From Solenopsis invicta (lineage: Eukaryota; Arthropoda; Insecta; Hymenoptera; Formicidae), in NCBI RefSeq assembly GCF_016802725.1, contig NC_052665.1:11187501-11251500 (forward strand): 64,000 nt of DNA, read 5' to 3'. Of the stretch, positions 11,801 through 24,166 are shown piece by piece (within the stretch, counting starts at the first letter, position 1; each line of letters opens with the position of its first letter). The notes beneath the pieces are model-generated. The model was not told the origin of the DNA. It did no database searches and saw only the letters and a program-made list of their open reading frames with translations. The position numbers and the translations under genes are program-made.

Positions 11801-13206
11801 CACCATTTGTAAATGTGTTTTGATAAATTTATTTCAAAACCTTTTTATGCTTATCTTTGGTATCATTATTTACACAGACATTACAAAACAGTTTTGTAAG
11901 TGTCAATAACATCAGAATCAGTCATTGATAAGAAAATCTGCAAAATGTTATTTTTGCAGAAACGTGCATTGAAAATGAAATTCTAGTTTAAAATTTTTTA
12001 AATTTTTTCATTAAATTAAAATTATTTAAAGATATTTACAAATAAAATTGTTGCAGCGTAATTTGCACATATATACATACATACATACATATGTATATAA
12101 AAGATTATATACATTATATTATAAAATTTAAATTTTGATGATGTTACATTTTATTTATTCAAACAATACTGTCACGTATACAGTTTTCTTAGAATGATTT
12201 GTTTGCAGCGTTGAACTGTATACACAGCAAATTCCATTTGACCAATAAATGTTCTCGAATTTCGTCGCAGTTGCACGTTACAAAGAAACCGTTGAACCAT
12301 AAGGTCTTTGACAGATATGGAAACGATATTTTATTTTATATAATTTGCGAAAAATAGTTTTTTTTAACAATCATATAATACGCATAAAAATTCAGGCAGA
12401 ATATGGACATTAAATGGATAAACTCAGAAAGAAGACAAGAATTTGGTTTTTAAGAAATCGCCTATTAAATTCTAGAAAATGTAATCCTTCAATGTATTAT
12501 CTTGTTTATAAAATTAATAATGAAAAGAACTTACATGCGTGAGAACAGCGGAAACTAACTGAACGCGTATGGGATCGTTAAAAAGTAGTCTTACTACTTT
12601 CTAAAAGGGAGCAGGAAAATACTGATCCTTTCACTGATCCGTTTATTCAGTCAATTCTTTGATCTTGTGTAGCTCATGTAGACATCCTTATTAAGATAAA
12701 TTGATTTTTAAACAAAGGCTATAAAAAATATATAATAATCCTGTTATGTTATAATCATGGCCAAAATTATATTTTATGTTTTAATTTTAGGTCGCTCAAG
12801 AACTTTATTGTACACGAAGCAGCTGATGGACGAAGACCTACAGCAATACGGCGAAGAGCTATTGCAGGAGGTCGAAGGTCTTCTGGATCATGATTACAGC
12901 CCAGTAATACAGATGCCCTCTTACAAACGTCCGCGCATTGACAGCGAAACTACTCCTAAGTACGTCTCTTCTATCAATCATGTGGGAGGAACGCTTGGCT
13001 TAAAACCAGATCTTGCTATCTCAAAGATGAAGAAACAATATATCGAACCACCGCTGGATGATACATGGCCACCGCCCAATCCAGGTGGCGTCCAGAAGAC
13101 AGTCAAAGTGGATAAACTTGAAACTCTTACTAACGAGTTCAAGATTAACATCTCCGATGCCGAAGGCATGAGGACAGTTCTTGTCAAGATGCCTCATGAT
13201 AAGTAA
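5460..13206 (+). CDS. CrebA: CrebA, membrane-tethered bZIP transcription factor (CREB3-like)
   Basis: Five coding exons join in frame: 5460-5564, 9446-9899, 10421-10683, 11111-11648, 12791-13206, giving about 591 residues. The first exon starts MSSDMNLFDFLDD and is followed by an acidic, serine-rich activation region (exon 2). Exon 4 carries the CREB3/ATF6-type bZIP: KHEERELKRIRRKIRNKISA and QDSRKRKKEYVDGLEDRV (about residues 331-370), a leucine zipper to about 400, and a hydrophobic segment LMVLLLSLALVALPNL (about 415-430). Exon 5 opens with GRSRTLL, an RxxL site-1-protease-type motif just luminal of the membrane segment. Family knowledge: the protein sits in the ER/Golgi membrane, is released by S1P/S2P cleavage, and activates secretory-pathway genes in secretory tissues. 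The first intron is 3.9 kb; possible poly(A) signals lie at 13439 and about 14177. The start is the first ATG of an N-terminus typical of the family. Confidence 0.95.
8518..8552. promoter_or_regulatory. CrebA-type (CACGTC/CACGTG) site cluster in intron 1
   Basis: TCACGTCCACGTG at 8521-8533 followed by TTCACGTTC overlaps the ACGT-core sites bound by CREB3-family proteins. It could be an autoregulatory site in the gene's own first intron. It is judged on sequence alone; an E-box/bHLH protein could use it as well. Confidence 0.35.
8805..8888. repeat. (TA)n microsatellite with duplicated ATTATTATTAAAAC unit
   Basis: Two tandem copies of ATTATTATTAAAAC, each followed by an AT run (about 36 and 18 bases). 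It lies in CrebA intron 1. Confidence 0.95.
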
Positions 13207-13657
13207 GATGGAATGTGTTTATTTTTTTAGCAGCAAAATAATAGAATCTTGTTTAGCTTAAGAATTTACAATAGATTAGAAATATATTTTGAAGCGGTAA
13301 CAAGGTAACAGATTAATTTTCTCCGGACGTTTAAATGTTATGGTCGATTCCGTTAAAACAAGTTTTTTTTATAGCCAAAACAATAACTGTATTTAATACA
13401 TGCAATGATTATGCAATCATTAAACAGAAATGATTGTGAATAAAGTAGTAGCTACCTGTAGATATGGCCATTTTCCAAAAACCAATTGTTTTCTAACTTC
13501 AGTCAATATATTTCTCAACAAACATCGAATTATTAATACTATTATTGATTTATTATTATAACGATGTGATGATATTAAACTGTTCAACTGTGAACCGCAG
13601 GCGGCCGCAGTCAAACATTTTGCAACGTTTTCTTGTTCGCTGAATGTGGTTCATTTA

Positions 13658-13737
13658 AATAGGGATGAAAAGGAGAAAGGGAGGAAGGCTGGGAGGAAAG
13701 AAAGAAGGGAGGGAGAAAGAAAAGAAGGAAAAAGAAT
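13658..13737 (+). repeat. Polypurine (GA-rich) tract
   Basis: About 80 bases with almost no pyrimidine on the plus strand, built from GAAAG, GGGAGG and AAGGAA blocks. Confidence 0.85.
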
Positions 13738-13951
13738 GTTTCATGTGCAACATTTTTTTTAATTTTTATTATTAGATGATATTAAAAGATATTTGCGTAT
13801 TTATGTGAAAAGCAGTATAAATACCATTATTCTTAGAATTTTATGATTATAATTCTTTGATGTTTTAAAGTAATATGTAATTATTACGTATAAGAAAGTT
13901 TTTGTAAATAATTAAAACATTTTTATATATAAATATAAATATATACATTCA

Positions 13952-13959
<8 letters not shown>

Positions 13960-13999
<40 letters not shown>
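13960..13999. repeat. (TA)n microsatellite
   Basis: About 40 bases of uninterrupted TA. Confidence 0.95.
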
Positions 14000-14004
<5 letters not shown>

Positions 14005-14902
14005 ATGACGTAGTACTATTGTTTTAATGTTATATGACAAATAATATAAATATATCTCTATAATTGATATACAGATATACAATAGATATAATTCATTACG
14101 CGAATAATTTATGATTATTAAGCTTAGATGTATGCAAATACATATATCTACATAAGTATGAATATTTGTCATAAAGTAATAAACTTATAAAATAGTATAA
14201 TATATTAATCATATGGCACGATATTAATATACAATCATGTAATATCATACAGTTGTTGCACTAGTTCTAATGATCTTTCATTTAATCCTTAGAGTCTCAA
14301 TTTTATGTATGTTTGATTTAATATTTGTTTAATTGAGGCTTATCTTATAAAATATTTGAATATGCATAATATTTTTTTATTTTACATCAGTAATGCCAGT
14401 ATTTTTTTATTACCAAGAAAGAAAAAATAACAATTATTGAAAAATTGTATGCGTGTGCGTTTTGTGTGTATGGATGTTACATATGCTTGTGTGTGTGTGT
14501 ACATGTGTGTCAACCATGCTTCTACATGTGATACTCATCTTTTGAAAAAATAATGTTTAGAATGATAGGGCATAAGTCGCATCATTTCATATATGTGTTA
14601 ATATATAAGCTATCTATTGAAATGAAAAATTATGGAAAATGACAAGAAATAAATTATCTAATTCCATGATTTTACAAGTAATTTGAAGGCGAACAAGAAT
14701 ATGGCGCAGTTATCGCCGAAAAGACTGTATTATAAGTAAATATTGAAATACATATTAATATTTTTTGTTTTAACTTTGAAATATTTGCCTCGCACACACG
14801 AAACGTGCCGAATGAATTTTTTTTTATTAGAATAAGTCAAGAAATAGATCAAGAACCACTTTTCATATATGTGCTTAGCAGTATGTAAAATTATATTTTA
14901 AT

Positions 14903-14908
<6 letters not shown>

Positions 14909-14982
<74 letters not shown>
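14909..14982. repeat. (TA)n microsatellite
   Basis: More than 70 bases of nearly pure AT dinucleotide, the longest such run in the window. Confidence 0.95.
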
Positions 14983-14984
<2 letters not shown>

Positions 14985-15606
14985 GTATGTATACTATGTG
15001 CACGAAAATGTAAATAAATATGTTATTGATGCATGACAAGTCATTTTGTTAATAACTTGTACTTACACATGTGCTCAGAGATATTGGTAAGAAATTAATG
15101 GAACCATTCATGTTTATACAAGAATATATACCTTGATAATTCTGTTTATTTCTGAATATATAGTATAACTATTTTTATATACATGTAGAGTGATAAAATG
15201 ATTTATGTAAACATAAAATCACTATGTTATTAACTTTATTTAATGTATGTGTATCGATATTAATAAAATGTTTGTGTAAAAATTACACATTGTTTTTATA
15301 ATTTTTGTGTAATTGGTAATTTGTGTAATTGATTTAAAATCTTAAAATTATGATCCAACGTTGGGATTTATAATAAGTTTATAATATGGTGTTCATAATA
15401 AATCATGAAGTTCTATAAATAAAACAAAAAAAAAAGAAAATGGATTAATTTATTAATTAATGTTTAATAGAACTAAAATTAACTTAATTACAAAATGAGT
15501 AAAAGAAAAAATTAGTGAAGTTAAGGAATTAAATTGTTATCATCTTAACATAACCTAATCATAACCTTAACCTAATCCGATCCGAACTCCCAAGCAGTTG
15601 TATGAA

Positions 15607-15615
15607 TTTCGCGCC
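15607..15615 (+). promoter_or_regulatory. E2F-type site upstream of primase
   Basis: TTTCGCGCC is an exact match to the E2F consensus (TTTSSCGC) and lies 210 bp before the primase ATG. Replication genes such as primase subunits are classic E2F targets, so position and gene agree. Confidence 0.65.
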
Positions 15616-15824
15616 ATTTTTCCGTCGTGAATCTCTCTGCGTCCTTCTATATTTGGCTTTTGTGCGTTGAAACGGCTTACACATTTTTCCAATATTGGTA
15701 TATACAACGATATACAGTATTATTTTCACGTGGCATAGTGAACGAGCAGAAAATCTGCGGTAACCAACAGAAATTTTGAGGTTGCACGTGTATAACCTAA
15801 TGTATTTGCGTTGATAACGTTAAG

Positions 15825-17779
15825 ATGGGTGAAATTTCGGATTTACTTGACTTATTGCCAGTTTACTATTCAAGATTGTTTCCCTTTGCTGATTATCATA
15901 GGTGGCTGAGTTATGGAAATGGTAAGAATGAGATTTTTATCTTTTCTGTATACTTGACATAAATCCAACGTACGAGCTAACACTTGTATATTTTCTCATT
16001 CTTCTTTTCAGCGATTACTTTCAGCAAAAGAGAATTCTCGTTCACCCTCTCGAATGATATTTATATACGTTATCAATCTTTCAACGACCAGAAGGGACTG
16101 TCAGATGAAATTAAGAGGCTGCTGCCACACAAAATAGATATAGGAGCAGTTTATAATACTCAGTAAAGTATATCACAATTTACTGCACAAGATTTTCAGA
16201 TTTCCTCTCAATAATGGATTCTTTTATAAACAATTTTGTCAGGATTTATCATTAATAACTTTTAATCGTAACCCTCTGTTTACAATCATATTTTTATTCT
16301 CTTTGTCTATAATCTGGATCTTTTTTGTCAAGCCCAAGTTTTATAACTGTTTTAAGCTTTCAAAAAATCTGGCAGAATAGTATAGAAAGTAACAAAACTT
16401 TGAAAAAATAAGGTATAATGGATTTTATTTAATTTTAGACCAAAAGATCAAAAAAGAGGTCCTAACTTTCGTCCAATAGAGAGAGAATTGGTATTTGACA
16501 TAGACATGACTGATTACGACGAAGTAAGAACATGTTGCAAAGGGGCAGACATTTGTGGCAAGTGTTGGAAGTTTATGTCGCTTGCTTGCAAGATACTAGA
16601 CAGTGCATTGAGACGTAAGATATATATATTATTATTGTATTTCTTTTAACGCCAGTGGTATTCTGAAGCAATTGAGTATTTGTTTTTATAGTGGATTTTG
16701 GCTATAAACACATTTTATGGGTATTCTCTGGCAGAAGAGGTATCCATTGTTGGGTATGTGACTCTACAGCACGTAATTTGTCAGGACAAGTACGGGCAGC
16801 GGTTGCCGAATATTTACAGATTATAGGTGGAGGTGAATTTATGAAGAAGAAAGTGCATCTCGCCAGCGATAAAATTCACCATTCTGTCAAGTAGGTTTAT
16901 ATACAGCGCTCTTAATGATTATATTTAAATAGAAATCAGAAATATGAAGAGATGTGATACATTAAGAGATGTTATACATTACAGGCGTGCTCTTGATATA
17001 ATCGATCCTATTTTCGTTGAAATGTCTGTCAAAGAGCAGAATATGTTGGGCACAGAAGAAGCAATTGAAAAGTTTCTTCCAATACTGCCCAATGATGAAG
17101 ATAGACAAGAAGTAAAGATGTTATTCAGTACAGAAAGTACCAGTGAAGCAAGGTGGAACACATTTGTACAATATATTGAATCTAAACGGACGGGGGTATG
17201 ATTATATTTGTTGCAATTCTATTATTGCATTTTGATTTAAAATATTGAAATTACTTAATTTACTTCATTTCAGGGGGACCGAAAATGGTACTTGTATCGT
17301 CACTTAATCGAAGAGATAAAATTACAGTATTCGTATCCAAGATTAGACATAAATGTCAGCAAAGGGTTAAATCACTTATTGAAATCTCCATTTTGCGTCC
17401 ATCCGAAAACTGGTAAAATTTGCGTACCATTCAATGCGAGTGCAGTGGATAAATTCGATCCTGATAAAGTCCCCACAATAATGACGCTGATAGACGAGAT
17501 CAATGCGTACGATGTAAAGGACAAGGCTGAAGAAGAAATGTACGACTTAAATAAAAAACGAATTAAAGATTACAAGAAAACGAGCTTAAACAAGTCGCTG
17601 CATATTTTCCAAGAATTCTTACGACATTTAGAAGCTGAACGACGGGAAGAAAGATTAAAAGGAAAAGGTAAGTGCGTTACATTAGCTAAATTATCAACTT
17701 TTACATAATTTTGTATAATTAATGATTGTAAGGTTTAGCGTGTTTGTTTTTAGTTTCAGCCGACAGTATGGAATTTTAA
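15825..17779 (+). CDS. DNA primase small (catalytic) subunit, PRIM1/DNApol-alpha50
   Basis: Seven coding exons join in frame: 15825-15921, 16012-16162, 16439-16614, 16692-16890, 16985-17195, 17274-17667 and a 20 bp last exon 17760-17779 (ending ADSMEF). The product is about 415 residues, close to the usual 420. It makes the RNA primers for DNA polymerase alpha in the nucleus. Visible family features: MGEISDLLDLLPVYYSRLFP start; metal-binding acidic motif FDIDMTDYD with D103 and D105; zinc-binding cysteines in CCKGADICGKCW; nucleotide-binding SGRRGIHCWVCD (about 154-165) followed by the arginine/serine motif ARNLSGQVR; and PFCVHPKTGKICVPF further on. All catalytic residues are present, so the gene looks functional. 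It is on the same strand as CrebA but 2.6 kb away, so a shared transcript is unlikely. Regulation by E2F is suggested by the upstream site. Confidence 0.97.
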
Positions 17780-20540
17780 GAGAGATCTTACAATGGTAAG
17801 AAGTTTCCTTTTAAAAATTATGCTGTTATACTCGAAATAATATTATTTATGTTTTAAATGTGTTTTCATAGAAGTAAAAGAGCCATTTTTTTTATTTTCA
17901 ATTCTAGTTTATTTTCTTTATCTTTAGTTTTTATTTTCAAATTAATTTTTGCTTTTACATATCATAGTTTTCACGATAAGTAGTTAAATAGTACTCGTAA
18001 AAAGCTGGGGGCGAAAGGGGTTACGCTTCTTGAAATCTCGGTAGCGATCGAACGAAAATCGTGACTTTCGAATTTTTCCCGCATAATCGAAACGTTCACT
18101 TTCAAAAGTCGCTTTGATGCGCGTTAATAAGATTTCTCTTCGATCATCAGGCGTCTACTCCATTTCTCGGATCAACGAGATGAAATTCCGGGTGCGCGCG
18201 GACAAAAATAACTCGCTCTTTCACGTGAATCGCCGTGAAATTCCTTTGGCTCCTCGCGTTCCCGTTAAATCGGATGCATGGGCTATATGTTAATTAGTAA
18301 ATATAAGCCAAGTTAATTGCTTCAACTTGCTCCGTTCTCACGCAAGCGTATTTAGCCTTACCGTTTCTAATTGTGTCGAGATTATGGGCCATGTGCTTTT
18401 ATCACATGGCATAATACGAAATGTTAAAGAGCGAATGGGGGAATGCTTAGTGGGATTCTTGCCTTCTCCGCTCTTCATTATAAGAAATAAGTAGTTAAAA
18501 GCGAAACAGTGTCATTTGATAACGATCCATATGATGTAAATAATGACTTTAATTTATTAACATTTTTTTATATTGGCAATATGATTATTTTTATTATAAT
18601 TATAATTTTAATATATTTTATGCAAATAATTTCATTATTTGCATAAAAGATTATAGAAACAAATAATAAAAGAATAATAAAATTATAAATTATGATTTTA
18701 TTATTATGTGCATAATGTTTCTGTGATCAGTGCAACAATGCAAATAAGTCATTGCTATTACCAAAACCGAAAAACTTTTTATGTTTAATTTTTCGACTAA
18801 TGATTAAGCACTTTTTACTCCTCTTACAAAATTTTTTTTTAATATCTTGTGTAGCTTGGTAAGCCGACTCGTTAACAGGAACATCAACGTATACATGTGT
18901 ATATATATACGCATTTTTTGTTGGCCCAATTACCTGCAAAACGTGCAAGCACGTCGTATCTATGAACCACTGTGATTGATACAGTTTTTTTTCTCTCATC
19001 TGAAAACGAAGTTTCGTCTCGTTTCACAGTCGAAACCTGAGAGAAGAAACGCATGCGGCACGGATCCGATCGTTGCTGCTCATTAACAGCGCTGTTAAAA
19101 AAAATTAACTAGATTGTAATCATTAATGTCTTTCCTACGGTTAAGTATCTATTTCAAATAATTTTGATTGATCGCGCCATCATTCATAGAATCAATAAAG
19201 GGTGCGTAACTATATAAATGAAATACGTTTGTAAAAATTAAAAAGTACGTAATTTTGACCTACCACATGAACCATTTTTGCACGTTTCATTAATGCAAGT
19301 TCATTTTTTTTTTTTTTATTAAAATAAAAAACATTTTAGTTTTTGCAAAATGCAATATGCAGTTAACAGTTAACAGTTGCTAAGCGCGCTCGATAGATCT
19401 TAGAATTCACGAGCGCGATTAGATTCTTTATTCGAGACCGCGCGCGTAATCGATATCTGCAACGTGTGGCGGCGATTTGCTCCCTTTTTTTTTTCATCGT
19501 CACGAAATGTTCAACGCGCCCGTGCGTGCACACGTGTAGAAAAAAACGCGTGCATGCTCGCCGATTTGAAATGTCCTGCAACGCCAGACTGCGCTTCCAC
19601 AATGCGGAACGTCGGATGTCTTTCCGACTGCAGTTTATATTTCTAAAGATTATAATTCGCTAACATCTTAAAACGATTAGCCATCTCCGTAATTATGAAT
19701 TCGCGAATGGAGGCAGTATCGCGATCGTAATACGATTACGATATTGTCGCTGTGAATGAGCGCGTTTTAAAATAAAAATGATATATTGCGTGTGTGCACG
19801 AGCACATACCGCAGACGGAAAAGAACATTATAGATGCGCGTTACCGTCTGTAAATGTAACTTGAAGCGCTTATAATTTCTCAGATCGCGTAATTACGAAC
19901 ATCACGCAGTGATAATAAGGAGAACATATACTGTGCTATATGTTCTTCTCGCAATAAATATAGCAATTTTTTTTTTCTAGAAAATTGTTTTCTTGCCGTT
20001 CATTCGTCGTAACATTAAAAAAAATATATATTTATTTGATTTTCACGTTAACTTCTATTACTGGTCTCATTCAATTATTCGCCGATCTAAAATAATTATG
20101 AATTTTTTGGTCGAAAGTAATATAATTCAGTAATATAATTTATAAATATTTTGTATCAACGTATTAAGAGAAATTGATGCCCAAATAGCACACAACGATT
20201 TGTATGCTATTTGGATGTCAATGTCTTAAAATCGATCGTAAACGAAGATAGACGCGGAACTTAATTTGGTTAATTCATTTTCTATAGCATCTGTGAAATG
20301 GAAACGATTTGTTTAGAAACGAAAGACGTATTTCCATACACTTTCTCCTGCCAAGACGTCCAGCACGCGTTCATGTCCTAGCAATCTTCCGAATTTATAG
20401 TGGATTTTTGTGTAAGATTTCTCTTTCGATGCCTAATTAATTTCGTTTCGAATATATCTCCTCTCTAAATCGGAATGAGTGCTTTCATTGAAAGATAGCG
20501 AATAGCCTGATTTTAATGCTGTACTTATCATTTCACTATC
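17780..20540. other. Intergenic, no gene supported
   Basis: Mixed AT-rich and GC-moderate sequence. Open frames at 18727-18999 and 19363-19663 lack recognisable domains, splice context or homology and are on both strands of the same GC-rich patch. It contains a short imperfect hairpin at 20174-20220. Confidence 0.6.
20174..20220. repeat. Short hairpin, CCAAATAGCA / TGCTATTTGG arms
   Basis: Arms of about 16 bp (three mismatches) around a 14 base loop. It resembles the remnant of a small MITE. No coding role. Confidence 0.6.
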
Positions 20541-20548
20541 AACCTTAC

Positions 20549-20980
20549 AAGCACACAATATTATTTAATAATATTATATGAATATTATATTAGAAGTAAA
20601 TAATATTATTTATTTTAATATTTGAAATTATCGGGATTATTACAGTTTTTAAATGTAATAATTATAAAGTTTATGATATTGTTATTATGCATAATAATTC
20701 ACATTACTTTTTGAACAAAAATATTAATATACTATATAAAATTATTAATACAATATTGAACGAAATAATATTTATAGAATATTATTTTTATAATATTCCA
20801 CTGATGAAATAATATACCACGAATATTACATATATAATCTTAATTAATACAAATATTACATATATAATCTTAATTAATACAACATTCTTATAATATTAAA
20901 AAATATATTCTTGGAATATTATTTTAATTTTCAATAATATTTGTATAATATTCCAGAATCAGTGATATATGCACTGTCTT
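20549..20980 (+). mobile_element. AATATTA-rich repeat element, copy 1
   Basis: This shares long similar stretches, in the opposite orientation, with 53410-53839 (for example GAAGTAAATAATAT and AATTATCGGGAATATTA-like blocks). The element is dense in AATATT palindromes. It contains an internal 29-31 bp tandem duplication at about 20823-20881. Ends start AAGCACACAATATTA here; the right boundary is uncertain. Confidence 0.7.
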
Positions 20981-23976
20981 TCAGTAAATAATATACTGAT
21001 ACGATCAGTGAGAGTACCCGTCTTTTGAGTGAAAACGATGAATAATCATTTATGATTACAGTTCTAAATTTAGTCAATGAGAGATTTCACTGATTTAGAG
21101 TTGGTTATGCCTTTAAGAAAATAAATAAATTAAGCAAATCATACACAAAAAAATCATGTATTGTGTGTTTTTCGCTCGTGTAGCGACTCGTTATATCATT
21201 CTCAAAATGATTAAATTCAAATTGAAAAAGCCGCGCGGGCACATATTCGCATAATAATTAAAACTTTTAATTGCTTGACAAACGGGAAGTATGGTTCCCG
21301 TATTATAAAAGCGTAGAGCGTTCCCATCGCGTTGAAACTTTCTTGAATGGCACAGCGGGAAGAAGAACGGAACAATCGCAATCAAAGCAGATACGGGCAT
21401 TTAGGGAGCTGTGCCGCGCCGCTCGGATAATTCGGATAATCCGGAAATTTGGAAAGTGCGACGTTTCGACTTTCGACCATCCTTTTTCTTTCTTTTTCTC
21501 TTTGTATCGAGCATCTCCGCGAGAGAGATACGTCTCATCTCCCGCGATATACGCGGTCTCGCGTTTACCGCTAGATTAAGCCGGCCGACACGGCGCGGCG
21601 ACGACGTGTCGAATAAATACAAATAACGTCACGCCATCCGAGTTTCACGCGAGAAACCAAGTCACTCCTGGCTTTTCCCGTAAATACAGCGGACTAGATT
21701 TTTCCAGATCTAGGATAGGTATGCGATCCGTGCTACCGGAGATCCCGTCGTCGCGGTACACGTCGAAAGCTGTTACAGACGGCGTATCGTTATTGCGTGT
21801 CGGAGAAACGTGTAATTCGATTAAATGGACGATTATCTTGCGTTTGATTTCCGTTTTAGCGAATATATAGCTTAATGGCCACGATTACAAGTGCGCGTCG
21901 TCCTCGGAGAAAGACGAGTGATTCTCGCGTCGCGATGGTTTTCGGTGATTTTAACGCGTGTATAGGACAGCACTTTCGTCGCATATGCAATTTCGCTCGC
22001 CGAATTGACAAACATCGAATTGAAAAATATTAATAAATGCAAAACTATATTACTTGTTTGAATCCTTTTGAGAAAATCGTTTTGTTACCCTCTTTACAGC
22101 ATTCGTTGTCACAAGGATTAGAAAGCATCCTTGCAATCGGAAAATTTGCGCGACAGCGTTAAGAAGTCGATGTAACTCACCGCGCGATAATTTCTGGCTA
22201 GAAACTCTATTTACAACTTTAGAAAATTAGATTGTGCTTGATAAACGCACGATTTCTGGACAGACGCGTGAGTACGTGCGAGAATGGCACTTTAAGGAAA
22301 CGGATTGCGGACGCAAATCTCGAAACACAATTCCCCGGTCGAAGCCGATTTGCCACCAATCATCGTTCATCATCGTCTCGTTCGGCCGGATTTATATCTC
22401 TCCTCCGCTTTACGCGGGCCGCCTTCATGAAAGTTTAACGAACCAGAGACGGCGGCCGCGGCGGCGCTTCGCTATTTCGATACGAGTGTCGTGCGTACCG
22501 GTATTCCCAACGAGAATTTTGCACGACGAATATACATTCGTACCGTGAACCGTAAACTTTATGACTTAACTGCTCTTACGGCTTTTTCATAACGTAGCTA
22601 TACAAAGGATCTTTCACTCCAATTTTGCGCTAATCGTTTATTAATTCTCCGCTATTCGCGCATGATGGTTCAGCGTTCGCGTTGCAGCGTTTCATCCTGT
22701 AACGTTACGTTCGGAACTTGTAAGATTTTAAAGCTTATTTTATAATAACGTAAGGCTGTAATACGTTTTAAAGTTAAAAGTTTATTGATAGAAATAGACG
22801 TACAATCGCGGCTTACAGCCTCGCGATCTTGTGTTTATGCTATTGTAGAATAGGCTTAAGACTAATGACACATGGAAAAAGCAATGAAACGTAAACCCGA
22901 TCAATTATAATCGAGCACTAAGGCAATAACATAAGTAAATAAAAAAATATTGATTTCCTTACTGCTTACGTCTTATTGCTCACGTTTTTCTACGTGCCAC
23001 TAGCCTAAGTACGCTCTACTTTTGTACTTGATTTACTTATTAACCCTGGAGTGCTACTATAAGTGAATTTTCATCTAAATGCTAATTCAAGTTTATTAAT
23101 TTTCATTAAAGTACTAATTCAACTTTAGTACAATTTTCGTTTTTAAAATTTTGATACCTTGAAATAACATATAAGATTTTGTTTACATTAAATTAATATT
23201 AATTCAATTATTCTAACAACTTGCAATCTATACATAAAGTAGAGAAAAGTATTAAAAAAATTCTTAAAAGTAAAAAAGATTTTTAATTTTAAGAGTGATT
23301 TTTTTACTCTGTGTAGTGTTAATGTAAAAATAATATGAATATCACTCTAGAATTAAACTGATCGAATTTTGTCAAAGCGTTCGACATGTTTTTAAATTAA
23401 AGCAATAACAAAACAATTAATAGATAAGAGCCATGTGGTCGTTAGCCTATCGTGCCACTATACGCATAATATTGTAAAACCAATCGTGCAGTAGCAATAG
23501 CGGTACCTATTGATATAGCGAGAATGCGGAGAAAGTCGATACTAAGATTAAAGAGTCAAGTAAAGGTACCGTATCGGAGGCTTCATGATGATTAATCACG
23601 AAAAGAAAATTAGTTTGTTCGGGCTAACAAGCCAATGAATGAAAAGGTACGCGTTGACGTACTAATAATGCGAGCGATAAAATAAAAATTAAGCTGTGTA
23701 AAACGTACTGTAAATTTTAATGCAAAGTGTATTGAGCCCGAGAGAAACAATCGTAAATTAAATTTCTGAAGATTGTTCTACTTCTGAAGATTCTTGTCAC
23801 CTTGATGTAACAGACGTTTTAACAAGGGATTTTTCCTCTTTTTTTTCAAAAAGGATTAATGTTGCAAAGCGATTAGAATTAATTTTACACTTAGGCTATT
23901 TAAAGGCTTGTATCCACATTTGTAGATTAACTTTCTTTATTTTTCTAATTTTTAGAACTAGAAAAAAAATAGAAAG
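20981..23976. other. Intergenic with a GC-rich, CpG-rich patch
   Basis: From about 21290 to 22560 the sequence is unusually rich in CpG for this window, which opens several overlapping frames on both strands. None has a domain, signal peptide or splice context I can support. It could hold enhancers or an untranslated first exon. Confidence 0.5.
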
Positions 23977-23978
23977 TG

Positions 23979-24166
23979 CACTGAGAAAAGTTATTAACTT
24001 GACTAAATTTTTCAAGTTTACTTATTTATGCATTTAACTTAAATACATAAAATTCTTGAATTTTACTTTAAGCATTTATATATTTAACTACAAATATATT
24101 TAATTTAAGTACGTAAATGCTTGAAGTGAAGAAATTTAATCAAGTTAACAATTTTTTTTCTCAACA
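23979..24166. mobile_element. Palindromic MITE with CACTGAGAAAA ends
   Basis: The left end CACTGAGAAAAGTTATTAAC and the reverse complement of the right end (TTGAGAAAAAAAATTGTTAAC) pair through most of a 188 bp element. The ends resemble those of the element at 51881-52062. Confidence 0.7.

Larger units (their letters stand above)
13207..15600. other. CrebA 3' UTR and intergenic spacer to primase
   Basis: No further coding exon is seen. The first part is probably CrebA 3' UTR (AATAAA at 13439; another near 14177). The remainder is AT-rich spacer with a purine tract and two long AT microsatellites. Confidence 0.6.

Noticed and set aside
15540..15590. Several CCTAA units resembling the insect telomere repeat
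   Set aside because: The units are irregularly spaced and interrupted; this is not a tandem array.
21271..22548. Overlapping frames of 70-100 residues on both strands
   Set aside because: They follow local GC/CpG enrichment, overlap each other, and show no domain or splice context.
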